DNA from: Paraburkholderia sp. BL9I2N2 | GTDB lineage: Bacteria > Pseudomonadota > Gammaproteobacteria > Burkholderiales > Burkholderiaceae | Length of the DNA: 64,000 nucleotides | Assembly: GCF_004339745.1 (NCBI RefSeq) | Contig: NZ_SMGP01000001.1 | Coordinates: 2,604,001-2,668,000 of the forward strand | Reading direction: 5' to 3' | Part shown: one piece after another, positions 36,286-45,329 of the stretch | Numbering within the stretch: position 1 is the first letter of the stretch | Layout: every line of letters begins with the position of its first letter | Notes under the pieces: model-generated | Seen by the model: only the letters and a program-made list of their open reading frames with translations | Told to the model about the DNA's origin: nothing | Databases searched by the model: none | Position numbers and translations under genes: made by a program

Positions 36286-36840
36286 ATGAAATACAGGACT
36301 ATGTTCGTCGCTATCGCGCTTTCTGCAGCGGTATCAGGCGCCTTCGCCGCCAGTGACACGGTCATGGTCGGCGGTCAGGCCATGTACCCGAGCAAAGACA
36401 TCGTGGACAACGCGGTCAACTCGGCCGACCACACCACGCTCGTTGCCGCGGTCAAAGCCGCAGGTCTCGTCGAGACGTTAAAGAGTGCGGGCCCGTTCAC
36501 GGTGTTTGCACCGACGAACGAGGCCTTTGCTGCGTTGCCCGCCGGTACGGTCGATACGCTCGTCAAGCCTGAAAACAAGACGACGCTGACCAGCATCCTG
36601 ACGTACCACGTCATTCCGGGGCGCTATGACTTCCGCAAGCTCGATCAGGCCATCAAGGCGGGCGGCGGCAAGGCGGAACTGAAGACAGTCAATGGAGAAG
36701 AACTGACATTCACGGAGAACGGTCCGCACAACATCGTAGTAATGGATGGCAGTGGCCACACGGCCGACATTTCCACCTATGACGTCACCCAGAGCAATGG
36801 CGTCATCATGGTCGTAGACAAGGTTCTGATGCCGAAGTAA
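36286..36840 (+). CDS. Secreted fasciclin (FAS1) domain protein
   Basis: 184 residues with a signal peptide (FVAIALSAAVSGAFA) and one FAS1 domain: LVAAVKAAGLVETLKSAGPFTVFAPTNEAFAAL (seen as H1-type GPFTVFAPTNEAF) and ILTYHVIPGRYD, ending NGVIMVVDKVLMPK. GGAGGAGTACACC precedes the ATG. FAS1 proteins act in adhesion or matrix contact. It is followed by a tandem hairpin (36854-36893). A stand-alone gene. Confidence 0.92.
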   Translation: MKYRTMFVAIALSAAVSGAFAASDTVMVGGQAMYPSKDIVDNAVNSADHTTLVAAVKAAGLVETLKSAGPFTVFAPTNEAFAALPAGTVDTLVKPENKTTLTSILTYHVIPGRYDFRKLDQAIKAGGGKAELKTVNGEELTFTENGPHNIVVMDGSGHTADISTYDVTQSNGVIMVVDKVLMPK

Positions 36841-36853
36841 TAAGAGAAGCGCT

Positions 36854-36893
36854 CAGCGTCAGACGCTGGAATTCAGCGTAACGCTGTCATTTT
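36854..36893 (+). terminator. Tandem CAGCG hairpins after fasciclin gene
   Basis: CAGCGT-CAG-ACGCTG (36854-36868) is followed 5 bp later by CAGCG-TAA-CGCTG (36874-36886) and then TCATTTT. The second hairpin with the T-rich run could end transcription of the fasciclin gene. The two hairpins share the same stem, so they could also pair with each other. Confidence 0.4.
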
Positions 36894-37066
36894 CGGTGCC
36901 GGGCTCCGACTCACTCGCATGCCTCGCATCTGGGCGCAGCAAATGTCTGCCCTGTTTGCATTGGAGTGGCTGCTCGCGATTCGCCGCTGCGCAACCAGTC
37001 AGTGTTTAGCGGCTTACGAGACTTTGGCGTGGCTGACGCACGCGCCTGCATCAAAGGAGAAATACC

Positions 37067-37351
37067 ATGGAAAAGCTGACGACAAAAGCTCTGTTCACGC
37101 GTGTCGCTGTCGCGTCACTCTGCGCGTGCGCCGCGACGCTTGCGCAGGCCGGCGGGAATGGCAACGGTGGAAATGGCAGCGGCGGCGCTCACGGTGCCGC
37201 AACCGCCGGGATGACGTATCACAGCGAACCCATCTCGAGCCCCTGGAATCGGGTTCCTGGCGACATGAGCAAGAGCGCGGACACGGCTCATAGAGATATG
37301 CCCGGCATGACGCCCGACGGCAGCAGTATGTCTAAAAAAACTGGGCAGTAA
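37067..37351 (+). CDS. Small secreted glycine-rich protein
   Basis: 94 residues: signal peptide (VAVASLCACAATLAQA), then a Gly/Asn-rich block (GGNGNGGNGSGG) and a polar tail with PWNRVPGDMSKSADTA-type motif. AAAGGAGAAATACC before the ATG gives an excellent ribosome site. A small secreted protein of unknown function, possibly surface-associated. The 226 bp before it hold only the fasciclin terminator and its own promoter. Confidence 0.65.
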   Translation: MEKLTTKALFTRVAVASLCACAATLAQAGGNGNGGNGSGGAHGAATAGMTYHSEPISSPWNRVPGDMSKSADTAHRDMPGMTPDGSSMSKKTGQ

Positions 37352-37455
37352 CTGCTTGAAAGTTTGCCGGCGCCAGAAGACTCATGGTCTGCGCGCCCGG
37401 CAACAGGTTCGCAAGCGCTCGCTACGTCAGGCACGGAAGTCTGCGGCCCGTCTGC

Positions 37456-37710
37456 TCATAGAGCCGACCGTCCTGGTAAGCGCATGAAGTTCTCGATGAG
37501 CCGCAGCAAGTCCGTCTCGTCCGGCCGCGTGCCCCAACGGCTGTATCCCGCAACAGATGCAATGGCAAACCAGGAATGCGGCGGAAACCATTCTGCCCGC
37601 ACTGTTACGCCGCCGATAATTCGCAGTCGTCCCGTATCGCAGAGGAATTCAGCGTGAATCTTTTCGCCGCCGACAGTTTTGCTGGCAACTACTGGCGTGG
37701 ATCGAAACAT
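37456..37710 (-). CDS. Small hypothetical protein
   Basis: 84 residues from an ATG at 37710 with GCAGGAGGG upstream, a good ribosome site. The sequence (MFRSTPVVASKTVGGEKIHA..., ending LIENFMRLPGRSAL) has beta-strand-rich composition with RLRIIGGVTVRAEWF and a WFAIASVAGY segment. No family recognised. An upstream extension of the frame is not needed. Confidence 0.5.
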   Translation of the reverse strand: MFRSTPVVASKTVGGEKIHAEFLCDTGRLRIIGGVTVRAEWFPPHSWFAIASVAGYSRWGTRPDETDLLRLIENFMRLPGRSAL

Positions 37711-37974
37711 AAAGCCCTCCTGCGGTTTCCGACTGCCTAAAAGTGGATGCTCGTGTGCTAGCTCTCCCGAAGAAAACGAACATGGCCCGGACGTTTGCAT
37801 CAACCCGTCGAGCCGGCGGCGAAAACTAGGGTTACTGACGACACCGCATATTGAGAGGCAAATTGCATGCCGGATGAGCAAACGACCGATAATCGGGCTT
37901 TTGATCATTTTTGCATTTGCTATTGGTTCTGGGCGGGGGCAGTTGCGCGGGCCGGATGCACGAAAATGAACAAC

Positions 37975-38107
37975 GCGGCACCCGTTCTGTGCTGCGCCGC
38001 GTGCCAACGTCTGCCGCTTCTGTAATTCCTCTACCAGCGCTTCGGCTGGCTCCATAAACGCCAGGTTTGATATCGATGACTTTGATGGCAACGATTAACG
38101 CGTACAT
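37975..38107 (-). pseudogene. Possible frameshifted small gene
   Basis: An ATG at 38107 ([19 protein letters not shown]) has GGAGG 9 nt upstream, yet its frame soon becomes a poor low-information reading. A +1/-1 frame in the same place reads EALVEELQKRQTLARGAA from about 38055, which looks more protein-like. A single frameshift near 38045-38060 would join them. The rest of the 37711-38316 gap holds no other supported gene; 38108-38316 is the promoter region of the CoA-transferase. Confidence 0.25.
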
Positions 38108-38316
38108 CGCGCAGTACCTCCGTCAACGTTCGAAATAGACGGCGCGAGGCGTGTACCCTTACGATTGAGCCACAAATTCATTCCCGAAGCCGGCTCCCCA
38201 CCGGCGATGAATCTCCTTCACACTACCCAACGCATAGAACCCGTAGTCGAGTTGCAGCAGGTCCGAATAACTACATAGCGCCGGAGCCCGGCTCCACGGT
38301 GCGGTTTGGAGACATC

Positions 38317-40308
38317 ATGAGCGCAGGCTTTCAACACCCGTTTCTCGCCACTGCGAACAGCGTCGAGCGAGGCAAAATCGTCAGTGCCCAGCAGGCCGTC
38401 AGGCTGATTCGTCCGGGCAACACGGTGGCAACGGGCGGCTTCGTCGGCATTGGCTTTGCGGAGGAAATCGCCGTCGCACTTGAACAGTTGTTCCTCGATT
38501 CAACGGCTGAGGATAGCGACGCGCCCCGAAATCTGACGCTAGTCTACGCGGGCGGTCAGGGCGACGGCGCCCGCAAGGGCCTGAATCACCTGGCTCACGA
38601 AGGTCTGGTTCGGCGGGTCATTGGTGGTCATTGGGGACTCGTTCCGGGCCTTCAACGTCTGGCCGTTGAGGGTCTCATCGAAGCTTATAACCTCCCGCAA
38701 GGCGTTATCTCCCAGCTGTTTCGGGACATCGCCGCGCATCGGCCAGGTCACTTGTCCACAGTTGGACTCGATACGTTCGTCGACCCGCGCAACGGCGGCG
38801 GCAAGCTCAACGCCCGCACGACCGAGGACCTGGTTAGCCTGATATCGGTCAACGGCGCTGACTGCCTTCTGTACAAGACATTTCCGGTCGACGTAGCCAT
38901 CGTGCGTGGTACCACTGCCGATGCAAACGGTAATGTGACGATGGAAAAGGAAGCGCTGACCCTCGAGTCGCTTGCCATTGCAATGGCCGCACGCAACTCG
39001 GGTGGCATCGTGATCGTTCAGGTCGAGCGCATTGCCGAGTCAGGGACTTTGAATCCACGACAGGTCAAGATACCTGGGATTCTGGTCGATTGCGTCGTGG
39101 TCGCAAAACAGGAAAACCACTGGCAAACCTTCGCCGAGTCGTACAGCCCCGGCTTTGCGAGCGAGCTTCGCATTGCAACAAGTTCGATTCCGACCATGGC
39201 ATTGACTGAGCGGAAAGTCATTGCACGGCGCGCTTCGTTCGAGCTGATGGCCAATAGCGTCGTCAACCTTGGGATTGGCATGCCGGAAGGGATTGCCAGC
39301 GTCGCGAACGAAGAAAATGTCTGCGACCTCTTCACGATGACAACCGAGCCGGGCGTCATCGGCGGTATCCCTGCCGGGGGCTTGAATTTCGGCGCCGCGA
39401 CCAATACCGACGCCATCATCGACCAGCCCTACCAGTTCGACTTTTACGACGGCGGTGGCCTGGACATTGCATTTCTCGGGCTCGCGCAAGTCGACCGGGA
39501 AGGCAACCTCAACGTGAGCAAGTTCGGGCCAAAGCTGGCGGGCGCGGGTGGGTTTATCAACATCTCGCAGGCGGCGAAGAGGGTTGTGTTTGTCGGAACG
39601 TTCAACGCCGGCAAGCTGGAAGTGAATATCAAAGATGGGCGCCTGCAAATTCTTCAGGATGGCGTCAGTCAAAAATTCGTGGACGCAGTGGAACATCGCA
39701 CCTTCGGCGGTCGCTACGCCAACGAACGGCAGCAACCCGTGCTCTACATTACGGAGCGCTGCGTCTTTACCCTGACGCCTGACGGACTCGAACTCGTCGA
39801 GATCGCACCGGGGATCGATCTCCAGCGAGACATCGTTTCCCAGATGGGCTTCGCTCCTGTCATCAAATCGCCGCCGCGCCTGATGGACGCCCGCATTTTC
39901 GACAATAAGCCGATGGGCTTGCGAGCAATGCTGTTGAGGCTGACACTCAGTGAGCGATTCAGCTACGACGCCGATAAAAACATGTTGTTTATCAACTTCG
40001 AAGGCCACAAGGTCACGACTGTTGACGACGTTGAAGCAGTCAGAGCCGAGGTCGAACGGGCGGTGTCCGGCCTCAAGGTCCGGCCTCACGCAATCGTCAA
40101 CTACGACAATTTCTCGATAGCGCCCGAAGTCATCGATGCCTATTCCGAAATGGTGACTGGCCTGGTCGCCCGATATTACTCGGACGTGACTCGATACACG
40201 ACAAGCAGCTTCCTTCGAATGAAACTGGGGGACGCGCTGCAGCGGCGCAGTGTCGCCACGTACATTTATGAGAGCCCGGAGGAGGCGTCGTCTCACGAGT
40301 CACGTTAG
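38317..40308 (+). CDS. Acyl-CoA:acetate/3-ketoacid CoA-transferase, fused subunits, with extra C-terminal domain
   Basis: 663 residues. The first ~520 resemble the fused alpha/beta CoA-transferase Ydi[19 protein letters not shown] at the start, the alpha/beta linker, and the catalytic Glu344 in [14 protein letters not shown]. It would transfer CoA between short-chain acyl groups such as acetoacetyl-CoA and acetate or propionate. The ATG at 38317 follows TTGGAGACATC; the GTG at 38299 is an alternative. Residues about 525-663 form an added domain, with motifs [19 protein letters not shown] and [17 protein letters not shown], which resembles an STAS-like fold. Together with bdhA/adc 5 kb away this could feed or drain acetoacetate. 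No regulator is adjacent upstream. Confidence 0.9.
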   Translation: MSAGFQHPFLATANSVERGKIVSAQQAVRLIRPGNTVATGGFVGIGFAEEIAVALEQLFLDSTAEDSDAPRNLTLVYAGGQGDGARKGLNHLAHEGLVRRVIGGHWGLVPGLQRLAVEGLIEAYNLPQGVISQLFRDIAAHRPGHLSTVGLDTFVDPRNGGGKLNARTTEDLVSLISVNGADCLLYKTFPVDVAIVRGTTADANGNVTMEKEALTLESLAIAMAARNSGGIVIVQVERIAESGTLNPRQVKIPGILVDCVVVAKQENHWQTFAESYSPGFASELRIATSSIPTMALTERKVIARRASFELMANSVVNLGIGMPEGIASVANEENVCDLFTMTTEPGVIGGIPAGGLNFGAATNTDAIIDQPYQFDFYDGGGLDIAFLGLAQVDREGNLNVSKFGPKLAGAGGFINISQAAKRVVFVGTFNAGKLEVNIKDGRLQILQDGVSQKFVDAVEHRTFGGRYANERQQPVLYITERCVFTLTPDGLELVEIAPGIDLQRDIVSQMGFAPVIKSPPRLMDARIFDNKPMGLRAMLLRLTLSERFSYDADKNMLFINFEGHKVTTVDDVEAVRAEVERAVSGLKVRPHAIVNYDNFSIAPEVIDAYSEMVTGLVARYYSDVTRYTTSSFLRMKLGDALQRRSVATYIYESPEEASSHESR

Positions 40309-40379
40309 CCCGACGGATGCGCTTATGCCGATGGAACCAGGACGCGGGCTTCGACGAATACTCTGGCCGCGTCTTGCCA

Positions 40380-41291
40380 TCAGACGATGAGAGGAAAGCT
40401 TTCCTGAATCGCGGACTGGACCTTGACCACCGCGGAATCGCGCATCGAGCTGGTCCGCCATGCAAGTACGATGGGGTAAATCGGGAGTTTTACAGGGCAC
40501 TCGATAAGCATCAGCCCGGTCAGTCTGGAAATCGCCAGCGCTGCATGCCTCGGAATGGTCGCGACTGCACGCGAGCCCTTCAGCAGATGCGGCAAGGAAG
40601 CAAAATGTGTTGTTGAGGCTATGACGTTACGCCGTCGACCGAGTGCCGACAGCCCCTCATCCACTATCCCCACGACCCCGCCCGAAGAGACCAGAATGTG
40701 TCCGCGAGACACGTATTCATCGAGCGTCAAAGTAGACGCCGCGCGGCGCTTCTCATCCAGCAGGCATGCGTAATCGCCTTCACCCACAACCCGATGGTTG
40801 AGCCCTCGACCGGACGGCGCACCCGCAAACAATGCGAGGTCCATTTCGCGATTTGCCAGCGCGTCGCCGGCAATCTGACTATGGGTTTGCCGGAATATGA
40901 GCCTCAGTCCCGGCGCGCTCTGCCCGAGGCGTTCAATCAACTGTCGTCCCACGGCAATCTCAAAGTCATCGGACAGCCCAACCGACACCGAGCGGCCGTG
41001 AAACGAGGTTGCATCGGGCCAGGCGATAGCGACGGTCTGACGGCATTTGCCGAGCGCTTCGCTCACCAGCGGTTTCAACTCTTTTGCACGCGATGTCGGC
41101 GCAAGACCTCGTCCAGTGCGTACGAACAGGGTGTCGGAAAACACTTCGCGCAGCCGTCCGAGCGCCGCGCTCACCGCGGATTGGGTCAGATTGAGCCGAA
41201 TGGCAGCTCGGCTTGCTCCCCCTTCCTCGAACAAAGCTTCAAAGACCTTGAAGAGATTCAGGTCGACGGCATCGATATCAATCTTGTTCAT
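40380..41291 (-). CDS. LysR-family transcriptional regulator
   Basis: 303 residues from ATG 41291 (MNKIDIDAVDLNLFKVFEAL), the DLNLL-type start of the NodD/NahR/LeuO branch (HTH in AAIRLNLTQSAVSAALGRL). Effector domain complete. It is divergent from the nitrilase gene (41373) with only 81 bp between starts, containing the dyad ATATC-N10-GATAT (41290-41309), so it very likely controls the nitrilase. Effector unknown. Confidence 0.88.
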   Translation of the reverse strand: MNKIDIDAVDLNLFKVFEALFEEGGASRAAIRLNLTQSAVSAALGRLREVFSDTLFVRTGRGLAPTSRAKELKPLVSEALGKCRQTVAIAWPDATSFHGRSVSVGLSDDFEIAVGRQLIERLGQSAPGLRLIFRQTHSQIAGDALANREMDLALFAGAPSGRGLNHRVVGEGDYACLLDEKRRAASTLTLDEYVSRGHILVSSGGVVGIVDEGLSALGRRRNVIASTTHFASLPHLLKGSRAVATIPRHAALAISRLTGLMLIECPVKLPIYPIVLAWRTSSMRDSAVVKVQSAIQESFPLIV

Positions 41292-41309
41292 ATCAAATAG
41301 TGGCGATAT
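41290..41309. promoter_or_regulatory. LysR-type dyad at nitrilase/LysR divergent promoter
   Basis: ATATC-AAATAGTGGC-GATAT is an inverted repeat overlapping the LysR start codon in the 81 bp between the LysR and nitrilase genes. LysR operators are dyads of this type; autoregulation and control of the nitrilase are inferred. Confidence 0.35.
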
Positions 41310-41372
41310 GCATTCACACGATTTTACATCCGGGTAAAGATGCAGGCTCAAACGTTCCTCGAGGAAAACGCC

Positions 41373-42296
41373 ATGTCCAAGTCAACAGTCGCCGCGCTGC
41401 AAATCGGTTCCTCTGCAGCAGGAAAAGCCCAGACCCTGCAGCACATCCTCTCTTTCGAAGAGCAGATTCGCGCGTCCGGCGCCAAGCTCGTGGTCATGCC
41501 TGAGGCGTTGCTGGGCGGCTACCCTAAGGGCGAAATTTTCGGCACCCGTCTTGGCTACCGGTTGCCGGAAGGTCGCGAGGCTTTCGCGCGGTACTACGAC
41601 AACGCCATTGACGTGCCGGGCGAGGAAACCCAAGCGCTCGCTGACCTCTCGGCTAAGTGCGGCGCTTCAATCGTCATCGGTGTTATCGAACGAGCGGGCA
41701 ATACCCTGTACTGCACGGCGTTGTTCTTCGACCCTGACGACGGGCTGGTGGCAAAACACCGCAAGCTGATGCCGACGGGTACGGAGCGACTCATCTGGGG
41801 ACAAGGCGACGGCTCGACCTTGCCTGCCGTGAAGACCGAAGCCGGCGTGGCGGGCACGGCAATCTGCTGGGAAAATCACATGCCGCTCCTGCGCACGGCC
41901 ATGTATGCAAAGGGTGTGCAGGTCTGGTGTGCGCCAACGGTGGACGAGCGGGACATCTGGCAGTGCTCGATGCGGCATATCGCTCACGAAGGTAGGTGCT
42001 TCGTTATCAGCGCATGTCAGGTACAACCTTCGCCGGCACAACTCGGCATAGAAGTGCCGGGGTGGGATGAAAACCGGCCGCTCATCAACGGTGGCAGCCT
42101 CATCGTGGGCCCTTTGGGTGAAGTTCTGGCTGGTCCGCTCCGCGGCGAGACCGGATTGGTGGTCGCTGAAATCGACACCGATGAACTCGTTCGAGCACGA
42201 TATGACTTCGACGTGGTGGGCCATTACTCGCGGCCCGACGTATTCTCGCTGTCCGTCGACGAGCGCGCCAAGCGAACTGTCGAGTTCAAGTCGTAG
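41373..42296 (+). CDS. Nitrilase family protein
   Basis: 307 residues with the catalytic triad: Glu in [12 protein letters not shown], Lys in [16 protein letters not shown] and Cys in [14 protein letters not shown]. The pattern (CWEN, ...[11 protein letters not shown]) matches the aliphatic and aryl-acetonitrilases that hydrolyse nitriles to acids plus ammonia. The ATG at 41373 follows GAGGAAAACGCC; an in-frame ATG 33 bp upstream is less likely. Beside the benzoate genes it could supply benzoate-like or other carboxylates, but no nitrile hydratase or amidase is nearby. Divergent LysR at 41291. Confidence 0.9.
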   Translation: MSKSTVAALQIGSSAAGKAQTLQHILSFEEQIRASGAKLVVMPEALLGGYPKGEIFGTRLGYRLPEGREAFARYYDNAIDVPGEETQALADLSAKCGASIVIGVIERAGNTLYCTALFFDPDDGLVAKHRKLMPTGTERLIWGQGDGSTLPAVKTEAGVAGTAICWENHMPLLRTAMYAKGVQVWCAPTVDERDIWQCSMRHIAHEGRCFVISACQVQPSPAQLGIEVPGWDENRPLINGGSLIVGPLGEVLAGPLRGETGLVVAEIDTDELVRARYDFDVVGHYSRPDVFSLSVDERAKRTVEFKS

Positions 42297-42303
42297 TCGA
42301 AAT

Positions 42304-42323
42304 GCCCCCAGGCGATCGGGGGC
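42304..42323 (+). terminator. GC-rich hairpin after nitrilase gene
   Basis: GCCCCC-N8-GGGGGC directly follows the nitrilase stop at 42296. No T-run follows, so this is a stabilising or Rho-linked hairpin rather than a proven intrinsic terminator. Confidence 0.3.
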
Positions 42324-42483
42324 CTAATCGCGTCATTCAGATATTCGGTGGAGGTAGCGGTCCGAACGGCTCAGCAATGGTTCTGCGACACGATTACACG
42401 AACGCTAAGCGAAGTTTGACATTCGACAGTCGCCGGGCCGCGCCGCATCCATCCGCCGTCAGCGTTAGTCGATTTTTCAAAAG

Positions 42484-42882
42484 TTAATCAGGCAATACAG
42501 CGACCGCCTTGATTTCAACAACGTAACCCGCCGCACCGCCAAGCATGTGCGCGCCGACCGCCGTCCAGGCCGGCAATGGATGCGTATTCAGGTATTGGTC
42601 ACGCACCTTCATGAACAATGGCAGGTCTCGCATGTCAGTGTGGTACGTGGTCACGTCAACCACATCGCTCAATGATGCACCCGCAGCCGCCAGAACCAGC
42701 TTGAGGTTTTCGAATGCCTGGACTATTTGCGCTTCGCGGCCTTCGACCAGTTGCATGGCCATATCTCGACCAATCTGGCCGGACACGTAAATCGTGTTGC
42801 CGACCTTCACCGCTGGAGCGTAATGAATCTTCTCGTACACCGCTTCCATCCCCGCAGGGATGATGGCTTCGCGTTTGCTCAT
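42484..42882 (-). CDS. RidA family protein
   Basis: 132 residues with the RidA/YjgF fold: start AGMEAVYEKIHYAPAVKVG, IYVSGQIGRD, QIVQAFENLKLVLAAAGAS and YHTDMRDLPLFMKV. RidA proteins hydrolyse reactive enamine/imine intermediates to keto acids and ammonia. The arginine found in the RidA archetype near the C-terminus (PxRxxV) is replaced here by a HPLPAWTAVGAHML segment, so this is a YjgF-subgroup member whose activity is uncertain. It lies 123 bp after benD on the same strand, so it could be read through from the ben transcript. The ATG at 42882 follows AGGAGACATATGC. Confidence 0.85.
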   Translation of the reverse strand: MSKREAIIPAGMEAVYEKIHYAPAVKVGNTIYVSGQIGRDMAMQLVEGREAQIVQAFENLKLVLAAAGASLSDVVDVTTYHTDMRDLPLFMKVRDQYLNTHPLPAWTAVGAHMLGGAAGYVVEIKAVAVLPD

Positions 42883-43005
42883 GCATATGTCTCCTACAAA
42901 AGACGAAAGCTCAATAGGTTGCCCACGCCGGTGCATAGCGTGGAGAGGTTCTTCGTGCCACCGGTCTTCTTAGGTTTGTGACCAGGGGCCGGAGAACGTT
43001 ACGAA

Positions 43006-43782
43006 TCAGCCCGTGTCACCGCCGGCTACCGGCAATACAGTGCCAGTGATATAACCTGCCTCGTCTGAAGCGAGGAACAGAATCGGCGCCGCCTGCTCGT
43101 CGATGCTGCCGTAGCGTTTGAAGAAAGTCGATTCAGTGACCTGCTTCACCGCTTCACCCATCCAGACTTTTTCCTGCTCGCTATCGCCGACAGAGTTACG
43201 CGGCACGCGTCGCGGCGGCGCATCGGTCCCACCCGGCGCGGTGGCGACCACGCGGATGTTGTGCTCTGCGTATTCCATCGCCAACGACTGCGTAATCGCG
43301 TTGACCCCGCCCTTCGCCGCCGAATACGGAACGCGGCGAATGCCGCGAGTGGCATTCGAGGAGACGTTCACGATAGTCCCGCCTCCGCGCTTGAGCAGGT
43401 ACGGCAAGACTGCATGGCAGGCGTACAGCGTCGGCATGAGAGAGCGGCGGATTTCCGCATCGATCTGTGCAGGCTCGAACTCGGCGAAGGGACGCATGCG
43501 AATCGCGCCACCCACGCCATTGACCAGAATGTCGATGCCGCCAAAAGTGCGCGCGGCGAAGGCCATCGCCGACGCAGCGCCATCGTACGTCTCGAGGTCG
43601 GCGACAAACCCCGCTGTGTCCGCACCGTGCGCTTCGGCGGCGACTTCCGACACGAAGTCGGCGCGGTCTACGAACAGCACCCTGCCGCCTTCTGCGGCTG
43701 CGCGAAGCGCTACCGCGCGACCGATGCCCTGCGCGGCGCCGGTGACCACCATGACCTTGCCAGCGAATCGTTGCGTGCTCAT
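43006..43782 (-). CDS. benD: 1,6-dihydroxycyclohexa-2,4-diene-1-carboxylate dehydrogenase
   Basis: 258-residue SDR with TGAAQGIGR, NGVGG, catalytic Ser in NVSSNATRG and YSAAK. It oxidises the cis-diol made by BenABC to catechol with CO2 release, using NAD. The ATG overlaps the benC stop (ATGA), as is common in ben operons, so it is translationally coupled. The fourth gene of the leftward catA-benABCD transcript. Confidence 0.93.
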   Translation of the reverse strand: MSTQRFAGKVMVVTGAAQGIGRAVALRAAAEGGRVLFVDRADFVSEVAAEAHGADTAGFVADLETYDGAASAMAFAARTFGGIDILVNGVGGAIRMRPFAEFEPAQIDAEIRRSLMPTLYACHAVLPYLLKRGGGTIVNVSSNATRGIRRVPYSAAKGGVNAITQSLAMEYAEHNIRVVATAPGGTDAPPRRVPRNSVGDSEQEKVWMGEAVKQVTESTFFKRYGSIDEQAAPILFLASDEAGYITGTVLPVAGGDTG

Positions 43783-44801
43783 GCCGTCCTCGGCGCTGCG
43801 TTAGGTGTGAACTTCTCGTAGTGGAAACTGTTTGGCTTCACACCGTTGTCGTCGAAATGCTTACGCACCGCATCGACCATCGGCGGCGGCCCGCACAGGT
43901 ATACGTCCACTCCACCATCGTTGACGGCCTCCACCGGCATGTGCTGCGTCACCCAACCCTTGCGAGGATGGGTCGAATCCGTGTCGGCCACGACGGTGCT
44001 GTAGGTGAAATTCGGCAACTTCGCCACATAGGCTTCGATTGCATCGACCTGCACGAGGTCGAGGTCGCGCGTTACGCCGTAAATCAGATGAACTTTTTGC
44101 TGCGAATTCGCACGAGCCAGCACTTCAAGCATCGACAGGAACGGCGCCAGGCCCGTACCGCCGGCGAGGAACAGCAACGGCCGCTCAACAGCGCGCAGAT
44201 AGAAGCTGCCGAGTGGTCCGGTCAGTTCCACCTTGTTGCCGGCCTGTGCCGATTCGAGCCACGTGCTCATCACGCCGCCAGAAATCTTCTTGATCAGAAA
44301 ACTGATTTTCGATTCGCCCGGTGCTGACGAAAACGAATATGAACGGTGCTGACCGCTGCCAGGAACGTCGATGTTGACATACTGGCCCGGCAGGAATACC
44401 GGCGCGCTCGCCTCCACGTTCAGTTCGAGCACGATGGCCGCATCGTTGTGCGCTTCGACCTTGGTTACGGTCGCGGCGAACTTGCTTTGCTCAGTCTTGC
44501 ATGCAGTGGAAGATGCCGGCACCGCAATGACGCAATCGCTTTCCGGCACCATCTGGCAGGTGAGTACGAGACCGCCGTCCTTCTCATCTTCGGTCAGCGC
44601 ATCTTCGATGTAGTCGTCGCCCAGGTCGTAGCTGCCGCTCTCGGCTCGGCACTTGCAGGTACCGCACACGCCGTCGGAGCAATCCATCGGCAGGTTGATT
44701 TTTGCGCGAAAGGCGGCGTCGAGTACTTTCTCGCCCGCCTTGCATGTCACGAAGCGGGTCACGCCGTCTTCAAAATTCAGTGCAATGTTGTAGCTGGACA
44801 T
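43779..44801 (-). CDS. benC: Benzoate 1,2-dioxygenase reductase component
   Basis: 340 residues from ATG 44801. N-terminal plant-type 2Fe-2S ferredoxin domain with cysteines in CSDGVCGTCKC and a fourth Cys in LTCQM, then the FAD-binding RSYSFSSAP, and the NADH-binding GGTGLAPFLSML and YLCGPPPMVDAV segments. It passes electrons from NADH to BenAB. Third of the ben genes after benB with a 39 bp gap. Confidence 0.95.
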   Translation of the reverse strand: MSSYNIALNFEDGVTRFVTCKAGEKVLDAAFRAKINLPMDCSDGVCGTCKCRAESGSYDLGDDYIEDALTEDEKDGGLVLTCQMVPESDCVIAVPASSTACKTEQSKFAATVTKVEAHNDAAIVLELNVEASAPVFLPGQYVNIDVPGSGQHRSYSFSSAPGESKISFLIKKISGGVMSTWLESAQAGNKVELTGPLGSFYLRAVERPLLFLAGGTGLAPFLSMLEVLARANSQQKVHLIYGVTRDLDLVQVDAIEAYVAKLPNFTYSTVVADTDSTHPRKGWVTQHMPVEAVNDGGVDVYLCGPPPMVDAVRKHFDDNGVKPNSFHYEKFTPNAAPRTA

Positions 44802-44840
44802 CTTGCCTCCTGTACTTCTCATTTCAGCGGATGGTTGCGC

Positions 44841-45329
44841 TCAAACGTGATAGACGTCGAGCACCTGGCGGATGTAGTCGTCCTTCAAGACGATGCGCTT
44901 ATAGCAAATCAACAGTTCATCGTTGACTTTGCGCAGAGTGACGAACATCGTGCCGAAAAACTGGTCGGTGGTTTTGTAACGGTGGCTGAGCGTGTTGAAG
45001 TTGTAGCGCACGTCCACTTCGTTCTCGCGCTCGGCCAGCACTTCTACATTGGTGACGTTGTGACTGGTTCGCGGCTCAGGCATCGACGCACTACTGCGTT
45101 CGGTCTTGATGCGGAACACACGGTCTTCGAGGCCGCCACGGTCCGGGTAGTACATCAGCGAGATCTGACTCTCGTGGTCGTCGGTGAGCCGGTCGTCGTC
45201 GTCCCACGCCGGCATCCAGTAAGTGACGTCCTCGGTATAGCAGGCAAGCCACTCGTCCCATGTTCGGTCGTCGAGCAGGCGCGCTTCGCGGAACAGCGCC
45301 GCGCAAATTTTCTGGTAATCGAAGCTCAT
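44841..45329 (-). CDS. benB: Benzoate 1,2-dioxygenase small (beta) subunit
   Basis: 162 residues of the ring-hydroxylating dioxygenase beta-subunit family: [26 protein letters not shown] (start motif), a central HNVTNVEV and [10 protein letters not shown] near the C-terminus. It is structural, holding the alpha hexamer. The ATG at 45329 overlaps benA stop (ATGA), so it is coupled to benA. Confidence 0.95.
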   Translation of the reverse strand: MSFDYQKICAALFREARLLDDRTWDEWLACYTEDVTYWMPAWDDDDRLTDDHESQISLMYYPDRGGLEDRVFRIKTERSSASMPEPRTSHNVTNVEVLAERENEVDVRYNFNTLSHRYKTTDQFFGTMFVTLRKVNDELLICYKRIVLKDDYIRQVLDVYHV

